From assembly GCA_963821575.1 (NCBI GenBank), contig CAWGEJ010000006.1, positions 310,001 through 374,000 of the forward strand: DNA of 64,000 bases. The letters run 5' to 3'. A program made the position numbers and the translations under genes. Positions within the stretch are counted from its first letter, which is position 1. Each line of letters opens with the position of its first letter. Source of the DNA: PALSA-600 sp963821575 (GTDB lineage Bacteria > Actinomycetota > Thermoleophilia > Gaiellales > Gaiellaceae). Below the pieces are notes generated by a model. It was not told where the DNA came from. It did not search any database and was given only the letters and a program-made list of their open reading frames with translations. Positions 7,519-15,182 of this stretch are shown here, piece after piece.

Positions 7519-8679
7519 GTGAGCGCGGCGCAGCAGAGGAGAGAGGCGCGGCGCCGCGCGGTGCGTCGCCGCCGCGCGGTCGCGCTCACGGCGCTCGCGC
7601 TTCTTGTCGCGGTGGTCGCGGGGGCATTCGCGCTACGCGGGAACGGAGCCGCCGCAGTGGTGAAACCGACGGCCACGAAGCGCACCGCCGCGCCCGCTAC
7701 GCACCGGGCAACGGCGCCGGTGACCATCGGGTGGGCCGGCGACGCGGTGCCGGCCTCGTCGTCACTCGGCCTGCCGTTGGCCCCGTCGGTCCTGTTCGCC
7801 GCCGTTCGGCCGATCCTCGAGCAGCCGGAGCTGATGTTCGGCAACCTGGAAGGGACGCTCACCGACCGCGGCAGCTCCAAGTGCGGCGCGGGCTCGACGG
7901 ACTGCTTCGCGTTCCGGGCGCCGCCGTCGTACGCAAAGGTCTTCGCCGCGGCCGGATACGACGTGGTCAACCAAGCGAACAACCACGCAGCCGACTATGG
8001 GAGCGTCGGCCACGCCGACACCTACGCGGCGCTCGACGCAGCGGGGCTCGCCCATACCGGAGCCCCGGGGGAGATCGCGATTCGCACCGTGCATGGGACG
8101 CGCGTCGCCTTCCTCGGGTTCTCGACGTACCCGTGGACGTCGAACCTGAACGTTCCCTCGGCGGTCAAGCGGCTCGTCCGCAAGGCGCGTTCGCAGGCGG
8201 ACGTCGTCGTCGTCGCGCTGCACGGCGGCGCCGAGGGAGCGGACGCGACCCACGTGCCGAACGGCCACCAGTTCTTCCTCGGCGAGGATCGCGGCGATCT
8301 GCGCTCGTTCGCGCGCACCGCGATCGACGCGGGTGCAGACGTCGTCGTCGGCTCGGGGCCACATGTGGTCCGCGGCCTCGAGTTCTACAAGCGCCACCTG
8401 ATCGCGTACTCGACCGGCAACTTCGTCGGCTACGGCCACGTCTTCGCGCTGCAAGGTCTGCTCTCCGTCTCGGCCGTCCTCGACCTGACGCTCGGGCCGG
8501 ACGGGAGCTTCCGCACCGCGCGCATCATCCCGATCCGGCTCAGCTCGAACGGGATCCCCGCTCCCGATCCGTCGGGTGAGGCGGTCAGCGTGATGCGTCG
8601 GCTGTCGCAGGAGGATTTCGGCGCGCGTGCCGCCCGGGTCGCGGCGAACGGGACGATCGCGCCTCCCCCCGCGGGGTAG
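7519..8679 (+). CDS. CapA-family (PGA_cap) metallophosphatase-like protein
   Basis: Encodes 386 residues with a very basic N-terminus and one transmembrane segment (about 22-42), then a Thr/Ala/Lys spacer and an extracytoplasmic domain of the CapA/PgsA family. Family motifs are GWAGDAVPASS (start of the fold), FGNLEGTLTD, VVNQANNHAADYG, VVVALHGGAEG and GSGPHVVRGLEFYKRHLIAYSTGNFVG. CapA proteins take part in poly-gamma-glutamate capsule synthesis, but no capB/capC neighbours exist here, so a cell-surface polymer role is unproven. The start is GTG 7519 shortly after tRNA-Ala. Confidence 0.85.
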   Translation: MSAAQQRREARRRAVRRRRAVALTALALLVAVVAGAFALRGNGAAAVVKPTATKRTAAPATHRATAPVTIGWAGDAVPASSSLGLPLAPSVLFAAVRPILEQPELMFGNLEGTLTDRGSSKCGAGSTDCFAFRAPPSYAKVFAAAGYDVVNQANNHAADYGSVGHADTYAALDAAGLAHTGAPGEIAIRTVHGTRVAFLGFSTYPWTSNLNVPSAVKRLVRKARSQADVVVVALHGGAEGADATHVPNGHQFFLGEDRGDLRSFARTAIDAGADVVVGSGPHVVRGLEFYKRHLIAYSTGNFVGYGHVFALQGLLSVSAVLDLTLGPDGSFRTARIIPIRLSSNGIPAPDPSGEAVSVMRRLSQEDFGARAARVAANGTIAPPPAG

Positions 8680-8682
8680 CGC

Positions 8683-9669
8683 TCAGTCGTCGAGCTCTTC
8701 CCAGACCGACTGCTCGTCGTGCTCTTCCCACTCGCCACCTGGTAATGCGATCGCCCAGCGCGTCCAGGTCCCGACCGGCTGAGCCGGGGCGGTCCGGACC
8801 CTGACAGCGAGCTTCATTCCGGGTTTCAGCTCGACCGGGGCGCGCAGCGGCGCCGTCGTCATGCCCCAGTGGGTCGGTGGATCGCCAGGCCCGACCGAGA
8901 GCGAGATGCCCGGGGCGAGCTCGCTGCTGAACCAGAGCGCGAGCGCGTTGGCGGTTCCGTGGGCGTGGACTGTCAGGACGCCCTCCGCCTCGTGCGGTGC
9001 CCGCGCCTGCTCGAGCGGGATCACGTCGGCGTTCGTCGTCCACAGGCGGGCCGGGTCGGAGCGGGTGTCCCCGGCGGCGAGGTGGCGGAAGGAGCCGGAG
9101 TACGAGATCTCGTTGACGGTCGCCTCCAGCAGCGCCCCGAGCTCGAGGCCGTAAGGGTTGTCCCGCAGGAGCTCCACCGTCTCGCCGAGGTGGCGGTCGT
9201 GCACGAGCGCCACCCAGGCTGTGACCGACAGCGGGAGCATGAGGCCGCCCGGCTTGAGCCAGCGGTCGCGGGCGGCGATCACCGGGGCCAGCATGCCCTC
9301 GTCGATACCGAAGCCGCCGAGCCACTCCGACACGATCACATCGACGGGCTCGGGCGGCTCCACGTCCATGATGTCGCCGTGAATCACCTGCACGATCTGC
9401 GCGAGCCCGTTTGCGGCAGCCAGTTCCTGCGCCAGGACCGCGACTGACGTCGCCTCGACGGCGTAGACGCGCGCCGCGCCTGCCCGCGCAGCGAACAGGC
9501 TGAGGATGCCGCTCCCGGCTCCGACGTCGAGCACGACGTCACCCGGGCGCACCACGGAGTCGATCGCACGCCGGAATGCGTCGGTGCGAACGCGGTCGCA
9601 GATCATCGACCGGTGCACCTCGAACTCGGCGTACATCGGGTCCGGCGGATGCCTGATCGGTGTGCGCAC
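8683..9669 (-). CDS. PRMT-like protein arginine N-methyltransferase
   Basis: A 328-residue class I methyltransferase with the features of protein arginine methyltransferases. The SAM site is VLDVGAGSGILSLFAA (about 46-61). The acidic pair of the 'double-E' loop lies in SEWLGGFGIDEG (Glu 115 and 124). A THW loop (PPTHWGM) near residue 268 follows, and the C-terminal half has the beta-barrel pattern of the family. The THW and double-E motifs together separate PRMTs from ordinary small-molecule methyltransferases. PRMTs are common in eukaryotes and rarer in bacteria. The GTG start has TAGGAT ending 6 nt upstream (reverse strand, 9676-9681), so it is probably leaderless. It converges on the CapA gene with a 3-bp gap. 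Confidence 0.8.
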   Translation of the reverse strand: MRTPIRHPPDPMYAEFEVHRSMICDRVRTDAFRRAIDSVVRPGDVVLDVGAGSGILSLFAARAGAARVYAVEATSVAVLAQELAAANGLAQIVQVIHGDIMDVEPPEPVDVIVSEWLGGFGIDEGMLAPVIAARDRWLKPGGLMLPLSVTAWVALVHDRHLGETVELLRDNPYGLELGALLEATVNEISYSGSFRHLAAGDTRSDPARLWTTNADVIPLEQARAPHEAEGVLTVHAHGTANALALWFSSELAPGISLSVGPGDPPTHWGMTTAPLRAPVELKPGMKLAVRVRTAPAQPVGTWTRWAIALPGGEWEEHDEQSVWEELDD

Positions 9670-9755
9670 CCATGTATCCTAGGTTCACAGGCCCGTGTCC
9701 CAAGTCGGGCATCGGCACAAACGATGGTGCTTTTGCGAATCGAAGGGAGCATGTA

Positions 9756-10034
9756 ATGGGAATGAGACGGCGGACACGGCGTCGCGGGCTCATCGCCGGC
9801 GCGGCGATTGGAGCAGGTGTCGCTCATCACCAGGGCAAGAAGAACGCGGACGAGGCGTACGAGCAAGGCGCGGCCGATCAGCAGGACGCGGCCCAGCAGG
9901 CACCGGCCGCAGCGCCTGAGCCCGAGTCGGATGTTCCGACGAACGACATCGAGGAGCTTGCGAAGCTGCACGCCTCGGGTGCATTGACCGACGAGGAGTT
10001 TGCCGCCGCCAAGGCGAAGGTGCTTGGGATCTGA
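9756..10034 (+). CDS. small SHOCT-domain protein
   Basis: Encodes 92 residues. The N-terminus is an Arg-rich patch followed by a short Gly/Ala hydrophobic stretch (GLIAGAAIGAGVAHH), then an Ala/Gln/Pro spacer, and a C-terminal SHOCT motif (IEELAKLHASGALTDEEFAAAKAKVLG). SHOCT is an oligomerisation motif often found on small membrane-associated bacterial proteins. The start at 9756 has GAAGGGAG (9742-9749) upstream. Confidence 0.8.
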   Translation: MGMRRRTRRRGLIAGAAIGAGVAHHQGKKNADEAYEQGAADQQDAAQQAPAAAPEPESDVPTNDIEELAKLHASGALTDEEFAAAKAKVLGI

Positions 10035-10046
10035 GACAACGCGCGA

Positions 10047-10499
10047 TTGCCCGCAGGAGTAGAGCCGCCCAACCATGAGCTCCGGGTCGAGGTCGATCCG
10101 GACCCGTCCGACATCGAAGTTCTCGAGACCCAGATCCGTCGCGAGGCGTCGGCCGCCCTGGGGCTCGGCGACGAGGTCGACCTCGCGGTCTTCGTGCGCG
10201 ACGACGCCGGCACGGTCGTCGCCGGCATCAGCGGCTGGACCTGGGGCGACTGCTGCGAGCTGCAGAGCCTCTGGGTCGAGCCCAGCCTCCGCGGACACGG
10301 CCTGGCGACTCGGCTGATCGCCGCCGCCGAAGCTGCGGCGGCGGCGCGCGGCTGCTCGCAGACCGTGCACTTCACCTACGACTTCCAGGCCCGCGAGCTC
10401 TACGAGCGCAACGGCTACGAGCTGGTCGCCCAGGTCGAGAACTTCCCGTCGGGCACGGACGCGCTCTGGTTTCGCAAGCGGCTCGCCAAGCCGGCGTAG
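10047..10499 (+). CDS. GNAT family N-acetyltransferase
   Basis: A 150-residue single-domain GNAT. Motif A is LWVEPSLRGHGLATRLIAAAE, and the C-terminal QARELYERNGYELV with a preceding TYDFQ is the usual motif B region. The substrate cannot be inferred. The TTG start at 10047 is 6 nt after GACAAC, consistent with the leaderless pattern of the region; no other in-frame start keeps the N-terminal strand. Confidence 0.85.
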   Translation: MPAGVEPPNHELRVEVDPDPSDIEVLETQIRREASAALGLGDEVDLAVFVRDDAGTVVAGISGWTWGDCCELQSLWVEPSLRGHGLATRLIAAAEAAAAARGCSQTVHFTYDFQARELYERNGYELVAQVENFPSGTDALWFRKRLAKPA

Positions 10500-10511
10500 G
10501 GCGACCGAGCG

Positions 10512-10533
10512 GCAGCCGGGCACGCCCGGCTGC
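10512..10533 (+). terminator. stem-loop after GNAT gene
   Basis: A perfect 9-bp stem GCAGCCGGG/CCCGGCTGC around loop CACG, 12 nt after the GNAT stop. It is followed by a T/A-containing stretch (ATGTTAAGAGGGTGTT) rather than a clean U-tract. Confidence 0.6.
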
Positions 10534-10601
10534 ATGTTAAGAGGGTGTTATGGGCCGGAAGTTCCACGGTCTCGGGCACGTCGCGGTCGTCCCACCATGA
10601 A

Positions 10602-11525
10602 ATGGCAGGCGAATGGTGGTCGGGAGTCGAGCTGCGACACCTGGTCGCCCTGGACGCGGTGGCGCGCGAAGGGTCGTTCAGGCGTGCTGCCACGCGCCTC
10701 GGCTACGTCCAGTCGGCCATCAGCCACCAGATCGCGGCGCTCGAGAACCTGACCGGCAAGCGGCTGATCGATCGCTCGAGAGGGACGCGGCCCCTGGCGC
10801 TCACCGACGCCGGCGAGATCATGCTCGCGCACGCGGACGCAGTGATCGCCCGCATCCGTGCCGCCCAGGCCGATCTCGCGGCGCTGGACGGGAACGGCGA
10901 AGCCGCCCTGCGCGTCGGAGCGACACCCGACCTGCTCGCGCGGCTCGTGCCCTCGCTGCTGCGGGTATACGGCGCGCCCGTGACGCTGACCGAGAACTCG
11001 TCGACGACCGCGCTGCTGACCTCGCTGGTGCGCGGAGAGCTCGACCTCGTGCTCGCCGAGACTCCATTGCCGAAGGGCCCGATCGATGCCGCTGCGCTGT
11101 GCGTCGACCCGTTCGTCGTCATGCTGCAGTCGGGTGCGCCGCTGACGCGTCGCCGTCGCCCGATCACGCGCGACGAGCTCGCGCGCCTGCCGCTCGTTGC
11201 GCATGCACCCTCGCGGACGCACGTCGAAGAGCAGCTCCGCACGCACGGCATCGAGCCCAACTTCGTCCTCCAGGCGGAGACGGGCGCCGGGGTGCAGGGG
11301 CTCGTCGCTGCGGGGCTCGGTGCGGCGGTGCTGCCCAGGCTGGCCACGGACGAGCGCCGCGCGGAGACGCAGGTGGTCGAGCTGGCGGAAGGCGTGATCG
11401 CCTCCCGCACGATTGCTGCGGTCTGGAGCAGGCTGCAGCCTCGGTCGAGTGACGCAACGGCGTTCGTCGAGGCGGCGCGTTCGGTCTCGGTTCGCGCCCA
11501 TGTGCGCGAGCCTTCGATCGCATAG
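10602..11525 (+). CDS. LysR-type transcriptional regulator
   Basis: A 307-residue LTTR. The winged HTH covers residues 10-70 (LRHLVALDAVAREGSFRRAA, LGYVQSAISHQIAALE); the rest is the type 2 periplasmic-binding-like effector domain. The ATG at 10602 gives a short extra N-terminus before the usual V-E-L-R-H-L. LTTRs often control a divergent neighbour, but the upstream gene is a GNAT on the same strand, so the target is not evident. Confidence 0.9.
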   Translation: MAGEWWSGVELRHLVALDAVAREGSFRRAATRLGYVQSAISHQIAALENLTGKRLIDRSRGTRPLALTDAGEIMLAHADAVIARIRAAQADLAALDGNGEAALRVGATPDLLARLVPSLLRVYGAPVTLTENSSTTALLTSLVRGELDLVLAETPLPKGPIDAAALCVDPFVVMLQSGAPLTRRRRPITRDELARLPLVAHAPSRTHVEEQLRTHGIEPNFVLQAETGAGVQGLVAAGLGAAVLPRLATDERRAETQVVELAEGVIASRTIAAVWSRLQPRSSDATAFVEAARSVSVRAHVREPSIA

Positions 11526-11595
11526 ATCGTCGATCACCCACATCGCGGTCGTCGATCAACCAGGCTCGCGGGCCGGCGTCTCTATCTCCCGTATG

Positions 11596-11657
11596 ACTCC
11601 CTAGTGGTCGCCGGAGTCGCGCTGCCGCAGGCGCGGCTCCGGCATCGCCTAGGGAGT
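11596..11657 (+). repeat. long imperfect inverted repeat between convergent genes
   Basis: Two 26-nt arms (11596-11621 and 11632-11657) around a 10-nt centre. The outer 9 bp (ACTCCCTAG/CTAGGGAGT) and the inner 12 bp (GCCGGAG..CGCG with one G-T) pair, with a four-position mismatch bubble between. The right arm includes the last bases of the convergent gene on the minus strand. It could act as a bidirectional terminator of the LysR gene and its neighbour, although no U-tract is present; the long, TATG-flanked symmetry also looks like a small non-autonomous mobile element. Confidence 0.65.
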
Positions 11658-12058
11658 TATGCGTTCGAGCCGCGAATGAGGCCGAGGGGGCGGGGGAGAA
11701 TGCGACGGCGCAGCTCCGGTTCCCGGAGCTGCGCTGCCCGCAGCTCGAGGAGCTTGACCAGATGCGCGGTGCGCGTGAATGGATCGGTGAGGGCGGAACC
11801 GCCGCTCAGCGGCAGCGCTGCGACGATCCGGCCACGCACGATCGCGACGACGAGCCGACCCTGTGGGACGGGGCGTTCGTCGAGCTCGGCGAGCCGCTCC
11901 AGCTCAGGGTCGTCACCGACACGGCAGAGTCGGAGCTCGACGTCGCGGGTATCGACCGCCGGCCGCCGCTTGAGCGTCCGCACGTGCCGGACGGCGTCGC
12001 GCTGCAGGATCTTCCGGTGCTCGTCGGCCATGATCCGCATGATTTCCGGATGCATCAT
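11657..12058 (-). CDS. small actinobacterial protein, partial GNAT-like
   Basis: Encodes 133 residues. The start ATG at 12058 is chosen because GGAGGG lies 7 nt upstream on the minus strand; a longer frame runs into the divergent gene. The N-terminus (MMHPEIMRIMADEHRKIL) is helical, and the centre (LERLAELDERPVPQGRLVVAIVRGRIVAALPL) resembles the first strands of an acetyltransferase, but the acetyl-CoA loop is absent. Similar short proteins are common in actinobacteria, without known function. It is divergent from the CGNR regulator and may be its target. Confidence 0.65.
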   Translation of the reverse strand: MMHPEIMRIMADEHRKILQRDAVRHVRTLKRRPAVDTRDVELRLCRVGDDPELERLAELDERPVPQGRLVVAIVRGRIVAALPLSGGSALTDPFTRTAHLVKLLELRAAQLREPELRRRILPRPLGLIRGSNA

Positions 12059-12065
12059 CGGTGCT

Positions 12066-12112
12066 CCCTCCTTCGCCGTAACCAGTGATACGATCATAGC
12101 AGTTACGTAACC
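12066..12112 (+). promoter_or_regulatory. divergent promoter/operator region with GTTACGTAAC palindrome
   Basis: The gap between the divergent small protein and the CGNR gene contains the perfect palindrome GTTACGTAAC (12102-12111). The half-site CGTAACC also occurs earlier (12077-12083) at the other end of the gap. The AT-rich centre (GATACGATCATAG) offers -10-like hexamers on both strands. A repressor of the CGNR family or another regulator could bind here. Confidence 0.5.
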
Positions 12113-12130
12113 TCCTAAGCAAGGTGAGTG

Positions 12131-12652
12131 GTGAACACGCAGCTCGTCATCGACTTCGTCAACACGGCCGGCTTCGGCCCTGACCGCGAGGACCTCCAGA
12201 CGCCCGCGCAGCTGCTCGAATGGCTGCGCTCGCACGATCTGGAGCCGGGCGGCCGGGCCACGGCCGCCGACCTCGCAGAGGCGAGGCGTGTCCGTGAGGC
12301 GCTGCGGGATCTCCTGTGGGCCCACAACGAGTGCGACTGCGACGTCGCCGCTGCAGTCGCGGTGATCGACGACGCGGCGTGCCGCGCGTTCCTCGGCGTT
12401 CGGTTCGCAGACGGCGGAGCACGCATCGAGCCGCGGAACGGAGGGGTACGCGGCGCGATCGGCCGCATCCTCGGCGAGGTTTCGGCGGGGATGGCCGACG
12501 GCACGTGGGAGCGACTGAAGGCGTGCCGGGCCGACGACTGCCGCTACGCGTTCGTCGACACCGCGAAGAACCGCTCACGAGCCTGGTGCTCGATGCAGAG
12601 CTGCGGCAACCGCGCGAAGGTGCATGCCTACCGCGCACGGCATCACGCGTGA
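12131..12652 (+). CDS. CGNR zinc-finger (ABATE) transcriptional regulator
   Basis: Encodes 173 residues. The N-terminal ABATE-type domain starts with LVIDFVNTAGF (family signature 'L-x-x-D-F-x-N-T'). The C-terminal CGNR finger is complete: CRADDCRYAFVDTAKNRSR followed by WCSMQSCGNRAKVHAYRAR, four Cys plus the family-naming C-G-N-R. This family is thought to consist of stress-linked transcription regulators. GTG at 12131 is used with AAGGTGAG (12121-12128) upstream; GTG 12128 is an alternative. Confidence 0.9.
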   Translation: MNTQLVIDFVNTAGFGPDREDLQTPAQLLEWLRSHDLEPGGRATAADLAEARRVREALRDLLWAHNECDCDVAAAVAVIDDAACRAFLGVRFADGGARIEPRNGGVRGAIGRILGEVSAGMADGTWERLKACRADDCRYAFVDTAKNRSRAWCSMQSCGNRAKVHAYRARHHA

Positions 12653-12671
12653 GTGCCGCGCCGCCGGGCGG

Positions 12672-13142
12672 TCAGAGCTCCAGCTCGAGAAAGCGCGTGC
12701 CGGCGACCGGGTTGTGCGTGTACGCGTCGGTTTCTCGGAAGCCGAGCTCTTCGTACAGCGCCTGCGCCTTCTCCATGCCCGGCGTCGTGTCGAGACGCAT
12801 CCGGGCGTAGCCGAGCCGCCGAGCCTCGTCCACGATCTCGGCCGCGAGGCGTCGGCCGAGGCCTGTCCCACGAGCGAGCGGCAGAACGAACAGCCGCTTC
12901 ATCTCGCACGCGTCGTCGACGAGCGGGCGCAGTGCGACGCAGCCGGCGACCCGGCCGTCGACGTGCGCGACGAGCAGCGCGCCACCGGGCGGTGCGTAGG
13001 CGCCGGGCAGGTCGGCCAGCTCGCGGTCGAAGTCCTGAAAGTCGAGCGCGAACGGGAGCGACGCGGCGTACTCCCGCAGCAAGGCTCGCACGTCGTCGCA
13101 TTCGGAGCTGTCCATCTGGGCCACTAGCGGGACGCCGTTCAC
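12672..13142 (-). CDS. GNAT family N-acetyltransferase
   Basis: A 156-residue GNAT. The central strands LLVAHVDGRVAGCVALRPL lead to motif A (RLFVLPLARGTGLGRRLAAEIVDEA) and MEKAQALYEELGFRET, the usual small GNAT signature. The substrate is unknown. GTG at 13142 has TAGCGT ending 6 nt upstream (reverse strand, 13149-13154) and no Shine-Dalgarno, so it is leaderless by the same rule as many neighbours. Divergent from the secreted protein gene. Confidence 0.85.
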   Translation of the reverse strand: MNGVPLVAQMDSSECDDVRALLREYAASLPFALDFQDFDRELADLPGAYAPPGGALLVAHVDGRVAGCVALRPLVDDACEMKRLFVLPLARGTGLGRRLAAEIVDEARRLGYARMRLDTTPGMEKAQALYEELGFRETDAYTHNPVAGTRFLELEL

Positions 13143-13194
13143 ATCGTCACGCTATCGGCACGAAGCCGGCACAGACATGCGCGCCCGACCTCCG

Positions 13195-13218
13195 TACCGT
13201 TGTCGCCAAAGACAACGG
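13195..13218 (+). promoter_or_regulatory. TACCGT box and start-proximal hairpin before secreted-protein gene
   Basis: TACCGT (13195-13200) overlaps an 8-bp perfect inverted repeat CCGTTGTC/GACAACGG (13197-13204 and 13211-13218), which ends next to the strong ribosome binding site GGAAGGAGGAG. It could be an operator, or partly an mRNA 5' hairpin. Confidence 0.4.
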
Positions 13219-13230
13219 AAGGAGGAGACT

Positions 13231-13653
13231 GTGCGCAAGGCTCTACTCATGGCCGGAGTGGTGATGGCGCTGGCGATGCCGGCCGCTGCTGCCGCCGCCC
13301 AGGAACCACCCCAGGTCGCCTGCGGGCCGCAGTGCAACAACAACGGCGGCTGGACGGGGTGCACGCAGCTGACAGCCTCGCATTCAGGAGGCGTGCCGTT
13401 CCTCGCGAACGTCAAGCACTACCTGGTCGTCAACTACTGCAAGCACTACGGCACGATCACGAGCATCTCGATCGCCGCGCACGGCTGCGACACGAGCGGC
13501 CTCGTCTCGTGCAACACCGGTCCCGCGTGGCGAACCGGAGGCGGAGTGGGGTTCAGTTCCGCCACGTTCGAGGCACATGCGTCGTGGATCGTCACGACCA
13601 CGCCCTTCTACACGAACAACGACATCCTCACGCTGACGGTGCCGTCCGGGTAG
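13231..13653 (+). CDS. secreted small cysteine-containing protein, unknown function
   Basis: Encodes 140 residues. The start GTG 13231 follows GGAAGGAGGAG directly, one of the best ribosome binding sites in the window. A Sec signal peptide is clear (MRKALLMAGVVMALAMPAAA, cleavage near Ala-Ala-Gln at about 22). The mature part has about six Cys, two of them in CGPQCNNNGGW and others in YCKHYG, GCDTSG and SCNTGP, with many Thr/Ser/Gly; disulfides are likely outside the cell. No enzyme motif is seen and I do not recognise a family. Confidence 0.75.
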   Translation: MRKALLMAGVVMALAMPAAAAAAQEPPQVACGPQCNNNGGWTGCTQLTASHSGGVPFLANVKHYLVVNYCKHYGTITSISIAAHGCDTSGLVSCNTGPAWRTGGGVGFSSATFEAHASWIVTTTPFYTNNDILTLTVPSG

Positions 13654-13743
13654 ATGCCGCCGAGATGGGTCATCGTGACGGTGCTGGCCGTGCTCGTCCT
13701 GGGCGTCGCCCTCAACCTGCTCGTCCACGGCCTGATGCACTGA
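13654..13743 (+). CDS. 29-residue single-pass membrane microprotein
   Basis: An ATG directly abuts the stop of the secreted-protein gene and opens a 29-codon frame: MPPRWVIVTVLAVLVLG followed by VALNLLVHGLMH. It consists of one transmembrane helix with a short basic start. There is no separate Shine-Dalgarno, so it would depend on translation coupled to the upstream gene. Hydrophobicity and placement support it; its small size leaves doubt. Confidence 0.5.
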   Translation: MPPRWVIVTVLAVLVLGVALNLLVHGLMH

Positions 13744-13758
13744 CGTATCGTCGCGGTC

Positions 13759-14568
13759 GTGGAGCTTCGCCCCACGGCCACCGGCGACCTGCAGGCGCTC
13801 CATGCGATCTTCCTCGATGCGATCGGGAGCGTCTTTCTCCCGCACGGCTTCGAGCCGCCTGCACCGTCGCTCGCCGCGTTCACGAGCCTGCAGGGGCACA
13901 TCCGGGAAACCGGGATCTCGGTCGTCGCGGAGGTGGACGGTGCGGTGGCCGGTTACGGGTCCTCCTGGACTCGCGGCGACGACTGGTTCCTCGCCTCGCT
14001 CTTCGTCGCCTCGCGAGCGCAGGGGCGCGGCGTCGGCCCGGCGCTGCTCGAGGCGGTCTGGGGCGACGCGCCACGCCGGCGGACGATGACCGACGCGATC
14101 CAGCCGATCTCGAACAGTCTCTACGGCAGGCGCGGGCTCGTCCCGGCGACCCCGGTGCTGACGTTCTTCGGCTGCCCGCAGCTCCACGCGACGGCCCTGC
14201 CGCACCCCGCCGACACCCGGGCGATCGACGAGCGGGCCTACGGCTTCGACCGGGCGATCGACCACGTGCATTGGTCACGGCATGCCCGTCGCAGCGACTG
14301 GGGAGACGCGTACTCGTATGCGTTCCCGGGCGGTGAGATCGGACCGGTCGCAGGGGCGACGCCCGCCGCCGCCGCTGCGGCGCTCGCCGCCGAGCTCGCC
14401 GCCGCCGAGGGCGACGTGCGCGTCCGCATCCCGGGCTCGGCCCGGGCTCTCGTCGAGGTCGCCCTCGAGGCCGGGCTGCGCCTCGCCCCGGTTCCGGGCC
14501 TCCTGCTGCTCTCGGAGGGCGTCCAGCCGCCCACGGCGCTCGCGCCTTCGAGCTACGCCCTGTATTAA
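13759..14568 (+). CDS. GNAT-like acetyltransferase, two-domain length
   Basis: Encodes 269 residues. The N-terminal domain carries GNAT motifs (MELRPTATGDLQALHAIF, SLFVASRAQGRGVGPALLEAVW). The C-terminal half (140-269), with an Ala-rich region and RIPGSARALVEVALEAGLRL, looks like a second, degenerate GNAT fold. GTG 13759 lies 7 nt after TATCGT (13746-13751), the leaderless arrangement. Confidence 0.8.
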   Translation: MELRPTATGDLQALHAIFLDAIGSVFLPHGFEPPAPSLAAFTSLQGHIRETGISVVAEVDGAVAGYGSSWTRGDDWFLASLFVASRAQGRGVGPALLEAVWGDAPRRRTMTDAIQPISNSLYGRRGLVPATPVLTFFGCPQLHATALPHPADTRAIDERAYGFDRAIDHVHWSRHARRSDWGDAYSYAFPGGEIGPVAGATPAAAAAALAAELAAAEGDVRVRIPGSARALVEVALEAGLRLAPVPGLLLLSEGVQPPTALAPSSYALY

Positions 14569-14618
14569 CGTCGCTCGAGACGCGTCTCGAGGACGTGCGG
14601 GTTTCCTACACTTCGTGA

Positions 14619-14879
14619 ATGTCGGGCCAAGCGTGGGAACTGCTCTTCATGATGCTGATCCTGAAGATCCCGATCGTCTACCTGGGCCTCGTCGTCTGGT
14701 ACGCGATTCGCGCCGAGCCCGAGCCGGGCGTCGACCCGACCGAGTACTCGGTGTGGCGGCCGTGGCGCCGTCCTTCGAGCCCGGGCCCGGCGAATCCACG
14801 GCCGAGGCGGGGCGGCCCGCACGGGACGCGTGACTCGGTCCGCGCCTCCCGCGTACGTCGCGATAGAGTCGCGCCGTGA
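14619..14879 (+). CDS. small single-pass membrane protein
   Basis: Encodes 86 residues: a transmembrane helix at 7-29 (LLFMMLILKIPIVYLGLVVWY), then a Pro/Arg-rich cytoplasmic-looking tail. TACACT (14607-14612) ends 6 nt before the ATG, a clear leaderless start. It overlaps the next gene by 4 nt (GTGA). No family is recognised. Confidence 0.65.
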   Translation: MSGQAWELLFMMLILKIPIVYLGLVVWYAIRAEPEPGVDPTEYSVWRPWRRPSSPGPANPRPRRGGPHGTRDSVRASRVRRDRVAP

Positions 14880-15136
14880 CCTCGACGACCGGCGACCGTC
14901 CCCGCCCGGCCGAGGCAGTCGCCGGGCTGCTGGCTGCGTGCGCGCTCTTCCTCGGCGGATTCGAGTTCTTCTACCGTCCGTTCCGGCTCGCGCCGGCGGC
15001 GGTGATCATGCTGGTCATCGCGACGGTGATGAGCCGCGAGCAGCATCGCCTGATCAAGGTTGCGTTCGCGGTCGTCGGGATCGGCTTCGTGGTCGGCGCC
15101 TCGATTCAGGTCGCCATCCACCACCCGCTCTACTAG
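14876..15136 (+). CDS. small multi-pass membrane protein
   Basis: Encodes 86 residues with two or three hydrophobic helices (VAGLLAACALFLGGFEFFY, PAAVIMLVIATVM, IKVAFAVVGIGFVVGASI). GTG 14876 overlaps the preceding stop, so the two membrane proteins are translationally coupled and may work together. No family is recognised. Confidence 0.65.
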   Translation: MTSTTGDRPRPAEAVAGLLAACALFLGGFEFFYRPFRLAPAAVIMLVIATVMSREQHRLIKVAFAVVGIGFVVGASIQVAIHHPLY

Positions 15137-15182
15137 GGCGGTCCCGGCAGGACACCCCGGATGCCCCTGGTACAACACAGGG

